Origin: Lineus longissimus
Taxonomy: Eukaryota; Nemertea; Pilidiophora; Heteronemertea; Lineidae
DNA length: 64,000 nt
NCBI RefSeq assembly: GCF_910592395.1
Contig: NC_088310.1
Coordinates: forward strand, 18,173,501 to 18,237,500
Direction of reading: 5' to 3'
Positions 44,801 to 56,800 of the stretch are shown piece by piece. The notes beneath the pieces are model-generated. The model was not told the origin of the DNA. It was given only the letters and a program-made list of their open reading frames with translations, and did not search any database. A program made the position numbers and the translations under genes. Position 1 is the stretch's first letter, and every line of letters starts with the position of its first letter.

Positions 44801-47800
44801 CCGAAGCGAGCTTCTCCCAAATCAAATCAACATTTAGAGATGCATTGATGTTGCTTGTTTTTTGCTGTCCGTTGTTGGCCGTATAGGAGAGGAGATCATG
44901 TTGCAACTGTTGCTGACTTTTTACGATGATTGCTATGTCCGATTTGATGCTGGCGAGATTTTATTTGAATAATGGAAACAGAGTAGATTGCTGGTCAGAT
45001 TGATTACTAGGTTTCTTTGTTCAGCGACTGCCCGATTCGAGGGAGAATTTGATTCTGCTCTTGGTAGTACTGTAGTAGAATTGGTCTGGCTTAACAGAAT
45101 GTGAGTGGAGTTGGTTTTCTCTTCATCGCAGGGGGAATTCGGAGATCTGGTAGGAGAATTGATCTGGCTTCCCAGGATGAAAGTGGAGTTGGTTTTCTCT
45201 TCATCGCAGGGGGAATTCAGATCTGGTAGTAGAATTGGTCTGGCTTCACAGAATGAAAGTGGAGTTGGTTTTCTCTTCATCGCAGGGGGAATTCGGATCT
45301 GGTAGTAGAAATGGTCTGGCTTCCCAGGATGAAAGTGGGGTTGGTTTCTCTTCATCGTAGGGGGAATTCAGATCAGCTCTTGGTAGTATTCACAGAATGA
45401 AAGTGGAGTTGGTTTTCTCTTCACCGCAGGGGGAATACAGATCTGCTCTTGGTAGTATTCACAGAATGAAAGTGGAGTTGGTTTTCTCTTCACCGCAGGG
45501 GGAATTCAGATCTGCTCTTGGTAGTATTCACAGAATGAAAGTGGAGTTGGTTTTCTCTTCATCACAGGGGGAATACAGATCTGCTCTTGGTAGTATTCAC
45601 AGAATGAAAGTGGAGTTGGTTTTCTCTTCACCGCAGGGGGAATACAGATCTGCTCTTGGTAGTATTCACAGAATGAAAGTGGAGTTGGTTTTCTCTTCAT
45701 TGCAGGGGGAATTCAGATCTGCTCTTGGTAGTATTCACAGAATGAAAGTGGAGTTGGTTTTCTCTTCATTGCAGGGGGAATTCAGATCTGCTCTTGGTAG
45801 TATTCACAGAATGAAAGTGGAGTTAGTTTTCTCTTCACCGCAGGGGGAATTCAGATCTGCTCTTGGTAGTATTCACAGAATGAAAGTGGAGTTGGTTTTC
45901 TCTTCATTGCAGGGGGAATTCAGATCTGCTCTTGGTAGTATTCACAGAATGAAAGTGGAGTTGGTTTTCTCTTCAAGGGGAATTTGGATCTGCTCTTGGT
46001 ACACTGTAGTAGAATTGGACTGTCCTCACATAATGAAAGTGGAGTTACTTTCTGTTTAGCATCAATGTTTGTCAACAATATAGGTTATTTAAACAACAAT
46101 CTGACAGTTTCCACAGTGGCTGCACTTCTACAGTTCCAAACAGCTGAATTTGGAGTCACAAGGCCAATAACCCTGATGATTGTGTAACCATAGTGACATG
46201 CAAAGACCCTCCTTGGAGGAAAAATACTCTCTGCAGAATAACTCCTCCAACTACAAAGTGAAAGTAGAAGAAGTTACGGTTCTAAGAGTAAGACCTGGAT
46301 ACTGACAGCAATTAGAAGTTGTGGTGGTCCAGTGGCTCAGGTCTCTGGCTGGCAGCTTGTTATGTCCCTGGTCTGATTCCCAATGCGTGAGAATCTTGGC
46401 ACGTTGCTTTGTCTTAACTTGCCTAACTCCACCCAAATGGGTTCTTGTCGGAAATGCTTCGATTGTACATGTAGCTCAAAACAAGGTCGATTGAGTTCTA
46501 CTGAAATGTTCTGGGAAGACTGGAGTTAAAGTTTGATGATATATTTAACTGTTGATATCAGACTATAAACACGAACTTAAACTGTAAAACTATATTCAGT
46601 GCTCTTTTTCATTGTGTGTGAGGAATGTTTCTTCACAGACAGTCTTATAAAAAACCTTTTGCTTGAAGCGAAAGAGGGCAATTGACTTTTCATAGTGGTA
46701 AGAAAGCAGGTACAAATGGCATGCACCAGGAGCAGTTGCAGGTGCACAGATAGGTACCAGGGCAATTTGGTAAAAACACTAGTTATCTCGTTTCGTGAAG
46801 GAATGTGGTACAAACAAGTGGGAAGTCATCTTTCATCTCCATCCCAGGGCATCAGTCTTCTGAATGAAAAGAGAAAGTTAACTTGGACCATGCACCTTTG
46901 TGCGCTATCGTTATCGACGAACTGCGGTCTCACCTCATAGTCTCTAAATCATGTAAATAGTAAACTACATCTTTATTAGCCCCAACTCTTGATTTGTGTT
47001 GTACTTAGTGTTGTAAAATGATCAGGAACATGCCACAAGGGAAAATGGGATTCCTTGTTAAGTCTTGGCAAAGTTTCTTGATGTACTTTGCAAAACTTAT
47101 AGGTCTTCTTCTGATACTTCTCCTCCTGTTGTAAAGATCAGTCACAATTAACTCGTCTCCCCTTTCTTCAGTCATTGGCTACTGTCCAGCGGTTCTACCC
47201 AAAGGCAGTCGTTGACCCGACAGCTTCAAAGCACATCTTGTCAGAGAATGCCTTGTTACCCTGTTTCTTTGTGGTGTAGGGAGAGTATGGGTCATTTTGT
47301 TTTAAATCCCACACTAGGGGTCTACCATTCCAAATAATATCATCAAATTGATTCATCTTGTCATTTCAGGAGGTGCTTCACCTTGCCCAGGCTGAGATGC
47401 AACTTGCTGCCAGCAGTGCATTCCTACAGATTCTGCAGAAAGAGCTCGTACCGGTCCAGAATTATACGCAAACATTCCTTCAGACTATTCTTATGAGTGT
47501 GGACAGCCGAGATCCTGGTAAGTTCAAGAAAACTTCAAGAAAACTTCGTCACCGAGAAGTTTCAGGGCAGCTTTTCTTGAAGGGGGAGGCAAACTGTAGT
47601 TTCGACCAAGTCTCAGGAGTCCTGTTCATTGCAGGTCCTGGGACCAGTTTCACACTTCTAATGGCTCTAAGCAGTAATTCCTGGAATGCTTCGGAAACAA
47701 GAGAAAGTTCTGGGCAGATAATTCACTTTAAAACTGTTTGCTGATGTTGTAATTGTTTTGCTCTGGACCACCGGCAGTGAAACACACTTCGGAGAGTTGC

Positions 47801-50800
47801 ACACTCTATTGATTTATGTCTTGAGGTGTATTGGCATGGTTTTAGATCCCTCGTGTTAAAAAAACCCAAAATGAAGCACCAAGCAAATTCATCTTTGCTA
47901 TTTACTCGCTAATGAGTGTTTTGGAACGTGCAAATCATTTTCAGGAGCGTTTTGTTAATAGTGGGTCACTTAACCTTGATTATGTGACCTCATCCAAGAA
48001 AAACTCAAAGAAAAACGGTCCAAATAGCTGCTAAGAGAGCCATCAAACGGAAATGGAGTAGGCAGGCAATTAGGTGACCATTAGCACATGAGTCAAGGGC
48101 ACTTGGAGTGGCTCATGCTGAAGAATTCTTGGAGAAAATGTTGGGAAAAGGTTTGTGGTAATTGAGCATAAGAGGGCTGACAGGTTTAGGTAATGAGGCA
48201 GGAACCTCGGACCTGGAGCAATGTCGTTGTGAAAAAACGCTAAACTGGAATGGATGTCCACCAAGGATAAGGAGAGCCTGTCTTGGTAGAGTTCTTGCAG
48301 TTTCCTACTGTCCAGCTCTCCAAATTCCAGAGAATCAACAGATTGGAGCACACTCACTACTGCAACACGAGATGTCAACATCAACTTTGGAAGGACACGT
48401 CTCAATTCTCTGCTGTGGTCCTGGTCAGCTGTATTCAGATCGTGCATCTCTAACCGCTTCCTAGCTTTAGATAACTTTCTATGATATCAGTATCTTACCA
48501 CCATCAAAGGCAAGCGTTGCTTTGTCTGGAACCCTAGGCAGTCTTGGCCTGAATAATGGAGGAGCTATAGTCAACTTCTATAATAGTCATCAGGGGAATG
48601 TCTGAGCACATTGATCATCTAAGGTTGAGGAATAAGGTTAAATTTAGACTTGTCCTTATTATCAGTTGTACATGATAGCATAACATATTGAATTGCCAAT
48701 CATGCCAACTTGTCAAAGCAATGTTTACAATTCCTGACAGCATTCCACATTACTTATACAAGCTACATTGTCTTAAACGCTAATATCACTTCACTAAAAT
48801 CTGGAAGATTCTCACGAAAGATCTCTAGATATCAATCTCCTACAGTAAACTATTCTACAAGATAAAAACTGAAATGTCCTACATAGCTATAAAGTTTTAT
48901 TCTCAGAGATTGCTTGACTTACCCAAGTTGCATTCGCTGAGATTGCTTGACTTAGCCAAGTTGCATACTCTGAGATTGCTTGATTCAGCCGAGTTGCATA
49001 CTCTGAGATTGCTTGATTCACCCAAGTTGCATACTCTGAGATTGCTTGAATCAGCCAAGTTGCATACTCTGAGATTGCTTGGCTTAGCCAAGTTGCATAC
49101 TAGCTTAGTTGCATACAATGAGATTGCATGACTGAGTCGAGTTGCATTCGTTTAGACGAGTGGCAATCTCTGAGATTGCTTGACTTAGCCGAGTTCCTAC
49201 TTTCCTAGACTAAACCGAGTTGCAAACACTATATTGCTTGAAAGGTTGTACAGGAATTGCAAACTACATTGTAGTTGCATCCAGGTTCAGTATGAAATCT
49301 GCTGCTAAGATTCCTTTTCCACCATTCAAACCAAGGTAAATTATCGGTGAGAAGCATTGAAAAAAAAGTTGTGGTAAAGTAGGATGTTTGACATTGGTAG
49401 TTTTCCATGCAGTTCAAGCTAGCATGCTCCCCAATGTTGATGTTAGCATGCTAGCGCTACCTGGATTAGCATGGAGTGCGCTATGACTTCATGAGTCAGG
49501 CAACGTGATCGCCAACAACCCAATCAGCATATATTTTCTTACCTGACATAAGTTTGTCTAGCCGATTTCAAATATTTAGCATTGGTGATGATTGGTTTAG
49601 GGGTGTAGATATGTCAGACAATATCTTTCATATGTTTTGCTAAGGTGCTTAGATATCTTGGTAAATACTTGTCAGCTAAGTGGAATGTATCTTGGACTGG
49701 TTTAACCCCTTATGTCGGGGATACATCTCAATTTGTGGATGAGCACTGGTTTTAGATTGAACTCTCGTTAAAAGAGGCAATGGAAGAAGTGTTATCTGGA
49801 GAGGGTTCTCGCTCTCTGTATCAGCAGCTGAGGGCATGGAGGAAGCATGGCTCATCTAACCGTACATGGTAGTATTATCGGCAATCTCCTACTTGTATGT
49901 CAATGCCAATGACTAAAGTACAGATTCCCCTGCCTCGGGCCCAAGTTAAAATTGGTAATCAGCCAGCTATAACACACGACTGGTTCCAGATCGATATTGT
50001 CTGGGCGCAGGAACCTTTCTTGTCTGCGTTCGCTGAAGACGGGTCTTGCGGACAAATTCGATGGCGTGTGTTAATTTTTTTCCACACCACCATTGGTTGT
50101 TCCAAAGAAGCTTATAAAGCACCCTAGGAGTGTGTGAGCGGCATATTACTATATCTAATGAAGGGAATCAGTAGTGATGGATTGATGATGCCTGATAACG
50201 TCTTGAACATTCTTGACATGGCGGTAGGATTCGAGCATGCACCGATGATAATTTCAACATGCATTCAGGGTGAAACTTGAACTTCTCCACTGAGCTGTTG
50301 GTAATGTAGCTCCAGGATTGGAACTGCTGCTTGGGAAAGTGGTTTGAAATTTAAGATATAGGCTAAGGAATGGAACTATGGCTTGGGAAAAAAGTTTGAA
50401 AATGGAGCCGACTTCATTTCAGAGCTGGTTCATGGCTCTGTGGAATGATGTCTAGAAAGTTTTGCTCGACGAAGAACCAAATCTCTCAGGGGTTCAGTTG
50501 AATACTTCTGTTGTTTTTTCGAGATTTTATGATGCGAATTGGCACTGTTTGAGACCCCTGACAAGCTTTATGTTGGGTGCAATTTACAGTCTGCTGGAAT
50601 CAGCACAGCTGCAAGAACCTAGTATACTTCCTGTGAGATGTTCAAACTCAAAGGCAATGCGATTTACAGATATCAACCTTTGAATAATTGCATGATGCGC
50701 AATCACAGTGATTAATTCCTTGGACGGTAGATTCTCTATCGATTTTCAACACAAATACATTGCCATGCTACATTAGAAATGCTATGTTAACTGGTTTTAA

Positions 50801-53800
50801 TATTTAACATGGCTGAGAGCGACTGTTTGAATAATTGAGGAGTCTATTTGGAGCTGTCTTGTCCTCTCATTAGTTATTGGAATGACATTTAGCTAGTCGC
50901 TAATGAGCTCAGAATAGCTCACTAATCTATAAAGGTAGCATCAGACCTGCGCTATTTTAAGCTGAGCATAGACTATGGTTTATTTGCTGTAACTAGCGGT
51001 TTCTTTTCCCAATATCTCACCCCAGGAACACAGATGCAGTTTGCGAACATCAACGTACTGAGATATATGCCAAATCGCGGAGGTGATGAGCAGCAAAAGA
51101 GCTAAAGATTTTGATTCCTTCAGCAGCATTTTGCCAATAAATCAGGTTGGGTTTAATTAATTTCAGTCCCTGACCTACTGCTTGACTGAAGATAAACTCA
51201 GATGCAGTGAGTCCATCAATGTGAGAAAAGATAGTGTTATGAAAATTGGGCTTTGACATGAAAAAAACATATTCGGCACATTTGATCTCCCATTGCTGGT
51301 CCCTCCTGAGTCATCACCGCGGTGACATCCTTTTGTTCTTGTTTAATTATCGACATCAATCTTAATTGCTGTCTGATTAACCAACCTGGATCCAGGTTAA
51401 ATGATGTGTATACTTAATGGTGCAGTGTTGATGGTCTTCATGTCTTGGGACAAGGATGACTTTCACCGGGATGGAACCAAATTGCTACTTGAGTTGGGTG
51501 AAAATGGAGGCTGCAGACATCACCAATGGTGCTGCCTTGGCTTCCTGACACAGCATATTCAGGATTAACTAGGAAGTGGAAATCAATAATTCCCAAATTA
51601 AGATCTCTTTCAAATTATACATTGCGTATTGATTTTAGCGTTCTCCATTCCCCATATGGTGCCACAGGCACAAAATGCTATGAAGACGATAGAGCGACGA
51701 AACTCAAAGCGATGCTTCTACTATAGATACTTTGCAGAAACCACAGGAAATGATATACAAAGTAGAATTGCTTTGAAAATTAACTTTTTCATAGTGTCAG
51801 CTTTTACTAGTTTAGTCTTCTGATTCTGAAAGATTCAGCATCCAGTTTGTGAAGAAGTCAGTCAAAAACCGACATTCTAAAACTTGTGTTTGGTCTGTTT
51901 CACCTACGTCTTCAAAATCTCAATTCCCATCCTTGTGGTGTGACAGTGAGTGAGCAAAGATGCTAAAAAAAGTGTAACGATTTTCCTATTTCCTACATAG
52001 GTGACAGTTGTATAGTCAGCCTTGCATGTGGAGAAGATTGGGAAAAAATCCTTCTACGGAAGTCTCCAACTAGGAAGTAACCTTGAAACTGAGAGATCAT
52101 GGCCATACCTTGCCTTAATCCAGGTGTCTCTCATCATTTGTGGCTAAGGCAGCCCTCGACAGGTCTCATCAGTCCTTGATGGGATTCAACAGCTTTTACT
52201 CATCAACAGTTCCTTGGAGGTTGGAAATGGCTGCAGAGTTTTGCTTTGGCCTTGTCGATATCGGGGAGTGATTTGTCGTTCATGTTCTGTCTGTTGGTCG
52301 GTCTCAAGAAGGCTTTTTTCGGCAAGATTTTTGCCTCAATCAACACTTCCTTTGAAGTTGGAAATGACTTCAGAGATTGCTTCCGCTTCGTCAATAACAG
52401 GAAGTGAGGTGGAGGTTTCTGAGTTGCCTCATGCTGGAGTTACCAAAAAAGTTCTCTGTCCTTTAAATTTAAACCCGATGGTATTGAGATCCAGACAGAA
52501 AACGACTTCCATACAGCAGCTTGCCGTTCACCAAAAAAGATTCTTTTATGCCATCAGCTTTTCTTGCCAGGATATTGATATTCGAAGCACATGAAAGAAA
52601 TCATGATTCACAGCTTGTGATAGTGACGCCAGGTTCCCTGGCCAATCGAATACTGGTCAGGTTTTACACGAACCGTAGATCAGCTATCGGTGCGAGGAGG
52701 AGTGATACATCATCGGAGGGGAAAGAGTAATCGGAAGTGAATGGAGATGTAACAAGATTTGCCTTGCTATGAAACAAGATTTGCCGTGTCTCTAGTTGAA
52801 AAACTAGTCATGAAATTGAAATTAACTTTTCTGCTTTTCGGTGGGCATTGTCCAGGATCTGTGAAAAAGGAAGTGAAGGGTTGCGTGATTAATTACGTAG
52901 TAGTCGGGATAGATTCCATCTTTTTTCCAGCATTCGGAGCTTCCTCCACTCAATGCTGCTGATGGTGGTCTCGCAGTGCTCTTCTGGACGTTTTGATCCA
53001 GGAATGTTCGTGGAGGAGAGGAGCATTGATGGTGATCTAATTGTATTGGTATTTGGACCCAATTAACTTTTGAAGGTCAACCAGAGTCGATCGTGAATCA
53101 TTAGCAAATACAAAGAACCTCAAGATACCACTATGAGTATGTACCCTGAGCAGATGGTCAGAGATTCCATGCCATCTCGAATAGATATTGGGCGTGTCAT
53201 CAGCGATGAGGGTTGCTCTGGTCCAGATTAGAGGCGGAATACATCCCCATGAAGATGTAGTGCAACGTCACCGAGATGATATCGATGACGATGCTAATGC
53301 AAGAATGTCACCATGGCACTCCAGAAACACTTGCACCGGGATTTAGCATGACACATCGCTGGAACAATGGTGTGAAATTCCAACAACGCTAAACTCTAAC
53401 GTTAGCGAAACGGTAAGGAGATGACCAGGGTTACTTGGATTTAGTTGGCGTGATTCATCGACTCTTGTGGCAGATGTTACAGCATCCTTCCCAAGGAGCG
53501 GGGACCCTCCTCCAGATGCATTCATCTGATATGGAGATTAAGCAGTGAATTGGTACGGAGTTTATCCCATTGCAGTGACAAGTCAATTTGTGATGACATC
53601 ATTCTCACGGAATCTATGAAATTTGTTCATAAAAGAGATTAGGTTCACTTTAGGCATTAAAAAGACTGGCTCAAATTAATTTCAGCTTTGCTTGTCCCCA
53701 CAATGAGTTTAGCATAGATCAGTACGTGAAGTGAAATTCTGTGATTTTAATCTGATTGTCTCGATCATTGATGCCACTATCGCAGTTTTTGTGGGTCACA

Positions 53801-56800
53801 TTGTGACAGTCTGCCTTTTGATAACTTGAGGAGATGCAATTAGATGACTGGTCTTCAAGTATCAAAAGTCAGTGACGATTAAGATATATGCGACCATATG
53901 CCAGTTCCCTTGGTCTACGCCATACTGGCAATCAATTCCCTGTGAAGCTTCATTTGATTGGCAAGTCTTGTTACAAAGTCGCCCCTTTGATTGGCTGTCA
54001 TCAAAGTGATTGTGGCGTTTGATCCCCAGGTTCTGCCGTGATTCATGAAGTCTTGGTCTTAAGCTCTGTGTTGACGTTTCGACGTCTGTTTGATGTTCAG
54101 TACGAGGAACATCACGTCCCTTTGACATCTGGTTTGAGCGCTCGCTTGCCGACTCAACTCCCAGACAAGTCGGTACATGACTTTCAGTCATCTGACTGCG
54201 CTTTGGGTTTCAGACTCATTGTCAGAGTTCTTTTGAAAGTCTTGGCAATCTGGGAAGCAACTCCCAAGAATGTTGCCAAGTTCAATGCAAATGATGGAAC
54301 GATTGTGAGACTCTGATTGCAACAAATCATACTGTGTCCTGAACCTCATGGTCTTATACTCCCTTCAAACTTAGCTGAACTTAATCTGAATAGGATGCAG
54401 AATCCTTGGTGGGCAAGATGCAATCATGGAGATTGAGTTGGACAGACCAAAGATAAGAGTAAGTTGTCATAGCTTGGCTAATCCTGAAGGGTGTTGATGA
54501 AGTCGGCCAGAATTCCACCATCACTCTGCAGTGTCATATTTGCTCTGCTTAACCCACATCAACAACAAACTTGATCCTTTCCTCGTGCAAATCTTGAAGC
54601 ATCATTCTTTACCACTGAAGAAAAACTTCTGCTCTATGTAACCGCTAGTTCACTCCACCCAATTAATCGTTTTCCTGTGGTTCGACCCTACACTGTCAAT
54701 TACTCCAATCAACCAGCAACTCCAGTGAGAGATGCCGGAAGACCTACTAAAAAACGCACACCTCATTATCTCAGAACCTGGTGATTTGTTGGACATTTGA
54801 CTCGTTATTTCCGCCACTTCAGGTGATGTGGATGTGACAATGTCATCGTTAACAGATGCCATCAATCAATGGTCCGAGTGCGATTGTGCATTTCACCATT
54901 GATAGTCTTAAGTTACGATATGATGAGGTATCAGATTTGTGCATTTCAGCGTTGATACAGCGTGTGAAACGATAGTCTGAGACTGACGCATGAATGCGAC
55001 AAAGTCAGAGCATTGGCAGCGCAATACGCATTCGAAATTACAATGCCAGATTTCTCTATTGAGGTGCAAACATAACAGTGAAGGAGTTGTGTATTTCAGC
55101 AGTGATGTCTTGTGAAAACTGCAATTTACAAGGGTGACAATGGAATGTACGAAAGAGACAGCGTCAAAGTCGTTGCAATGACTTCAGAATTGATGCTGTT
55201 TGTCTTGAGAAAATTGTAATAGACAAAAGTGAGGCTGAGTTGAGCTCATTTTCCCCATTGATAAAGCAAGGGGAAGTGGATACGAAAAAGGCAATGATTG
55301 ATTCATTTTCTGCCTGCAACTCCTCTCAAGATGAATTTGATTGCTCGTGTTGTTCATTGTTGACGAGGATCCGATTGTTTTCAAAGCAGACGTCCTCGAC
55401 GACATCTGTGAATCAGAGTCGCCTTTCGTTATCAAGCATCTCGTGGTAACGATTGTCTCTCCTTGACGAAACATTCATGGCGTGTTTGAGAAGTGCGTAA
55501 TAATCCAAACAGAGGACAAAAGAGGCAGGTCCAATCAGAACTGCGATAGTTTTCAAGGACTTGTCTCAATATCATTGGTGTATGATTAAGATCTTCAGCT
55601 ATCAATTTGCACGAAAAAACATGACTGATCCATATTGCTGAGGCAGGAAAGAGAGACTGTTACAGCAATGTATTTGATTACTAGTGAAATTCTAGTGTTT
55701 TAAACGCGCAGTATGTGACAGTGTGTGTGTGCTTGAAGTACAATTAGACATCATCATCATTGTGAAATTCAAATGTGTCAGGACATTCTGGAACAACATA
55801 TCATTGATTGAACAGAAGAGAGCTTCTCAGTGCGGTTCAGATTCTTTTTCTGGTACCTCAATCTGATCCAAGCGTATAAGCCCGGGCTTGTGATGATCAA
55901 TTTGGTTGTCACCAAACGTGGATTTCACCTCCCTCATCAGCAGCAACACAGACATGGATGTCGACTCTTCCTCTTTTTGCTTGAAAATGGTAACTATTTG
56001 ACTCTTGCGGCAAACTCACTTTCGTGGTTTTCAGCCTTAAAATCTTCTTCCTTCCAGGCACTTCTGCTACTCTTCTTCTTCTTTGCATTAGCAGTCTTTT
56101 TCGGCATTCATTCCTTTGAGCGTTTTGCATGCCTCTGTGGTTGGGCTCTGATTGGATTTATCAGCCGCGTACCTCCGTCTAACCACTTTGCCACTGATCT
56201 CCCTGCGACAACAAATGGTCCATTCAAGAGAGGGAAAAGATTGGTACTAGCATAGTGCCCCAGAAGGAACCCAGTATCATTCTGTAGGATATGTAGAAGA
56301 CTAACTCAGGTCATGCTGTGTGGAGAAAGATGCCTGGTTGGTACAGAGAGGAGCTCACTCAAAAGAAAGACCGGCTTACTGAAAGAAATTGACCGTTTCA
56401 GCTCAAGTCCATCCAAGGGAAAGATAAGATTGGTACCAGTATAGTGCCCCAGAGGCAGAAGGAACCCAGTATTATTCTGTAGGATATGTAGAAGACTAAC
56501 TCGGGTCATTCTGGGTGGAGACGGACGCCAGGTTACCACAGAGAGGAGCTCACTGAAAAGTAGGAGGAGCTACTGAAAGGAATGGACAGTTTCAGCTCAA
56601 GTCCATCCAAGGGAAAGATAAGATTGGTACCAGTATAGTGCCCCAGAGGCAGAAATATCCAGTATTATTCTGTAGGATATGTAAAAGACTAACTCGGGTC
56701 ATGCTGTGTGGAGACCGACGCCAGGTTGCCTCAGAGAGGAGCTCACTTAAAAGTAGGAGGAGCTTGTGAAAGGAATGGTCAGTTTCAGCTCAAGTCCATC

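Noticed and set aside
45397-46059. 220-codon open frame made of 23-residue repeats
   Set aside because: It follows from a 69-bp minisatellite whose period is divisible by three; the opposite strand is open as well. It is intronic with no independent gene signals.
48070-48464. Overlapping ORFs of 125 and 100 codons on opposite strands
   Set aside because: Open on both strands with no homology or splice support; chance.
48874-49131. Leucine-rich-repeat-like peptide (LRLLDLAKLHT)n
   Set aside because: A by-product of a 33-bp intronic minisatellite; not flanked by usable splice sites and absent from PPP4R4.
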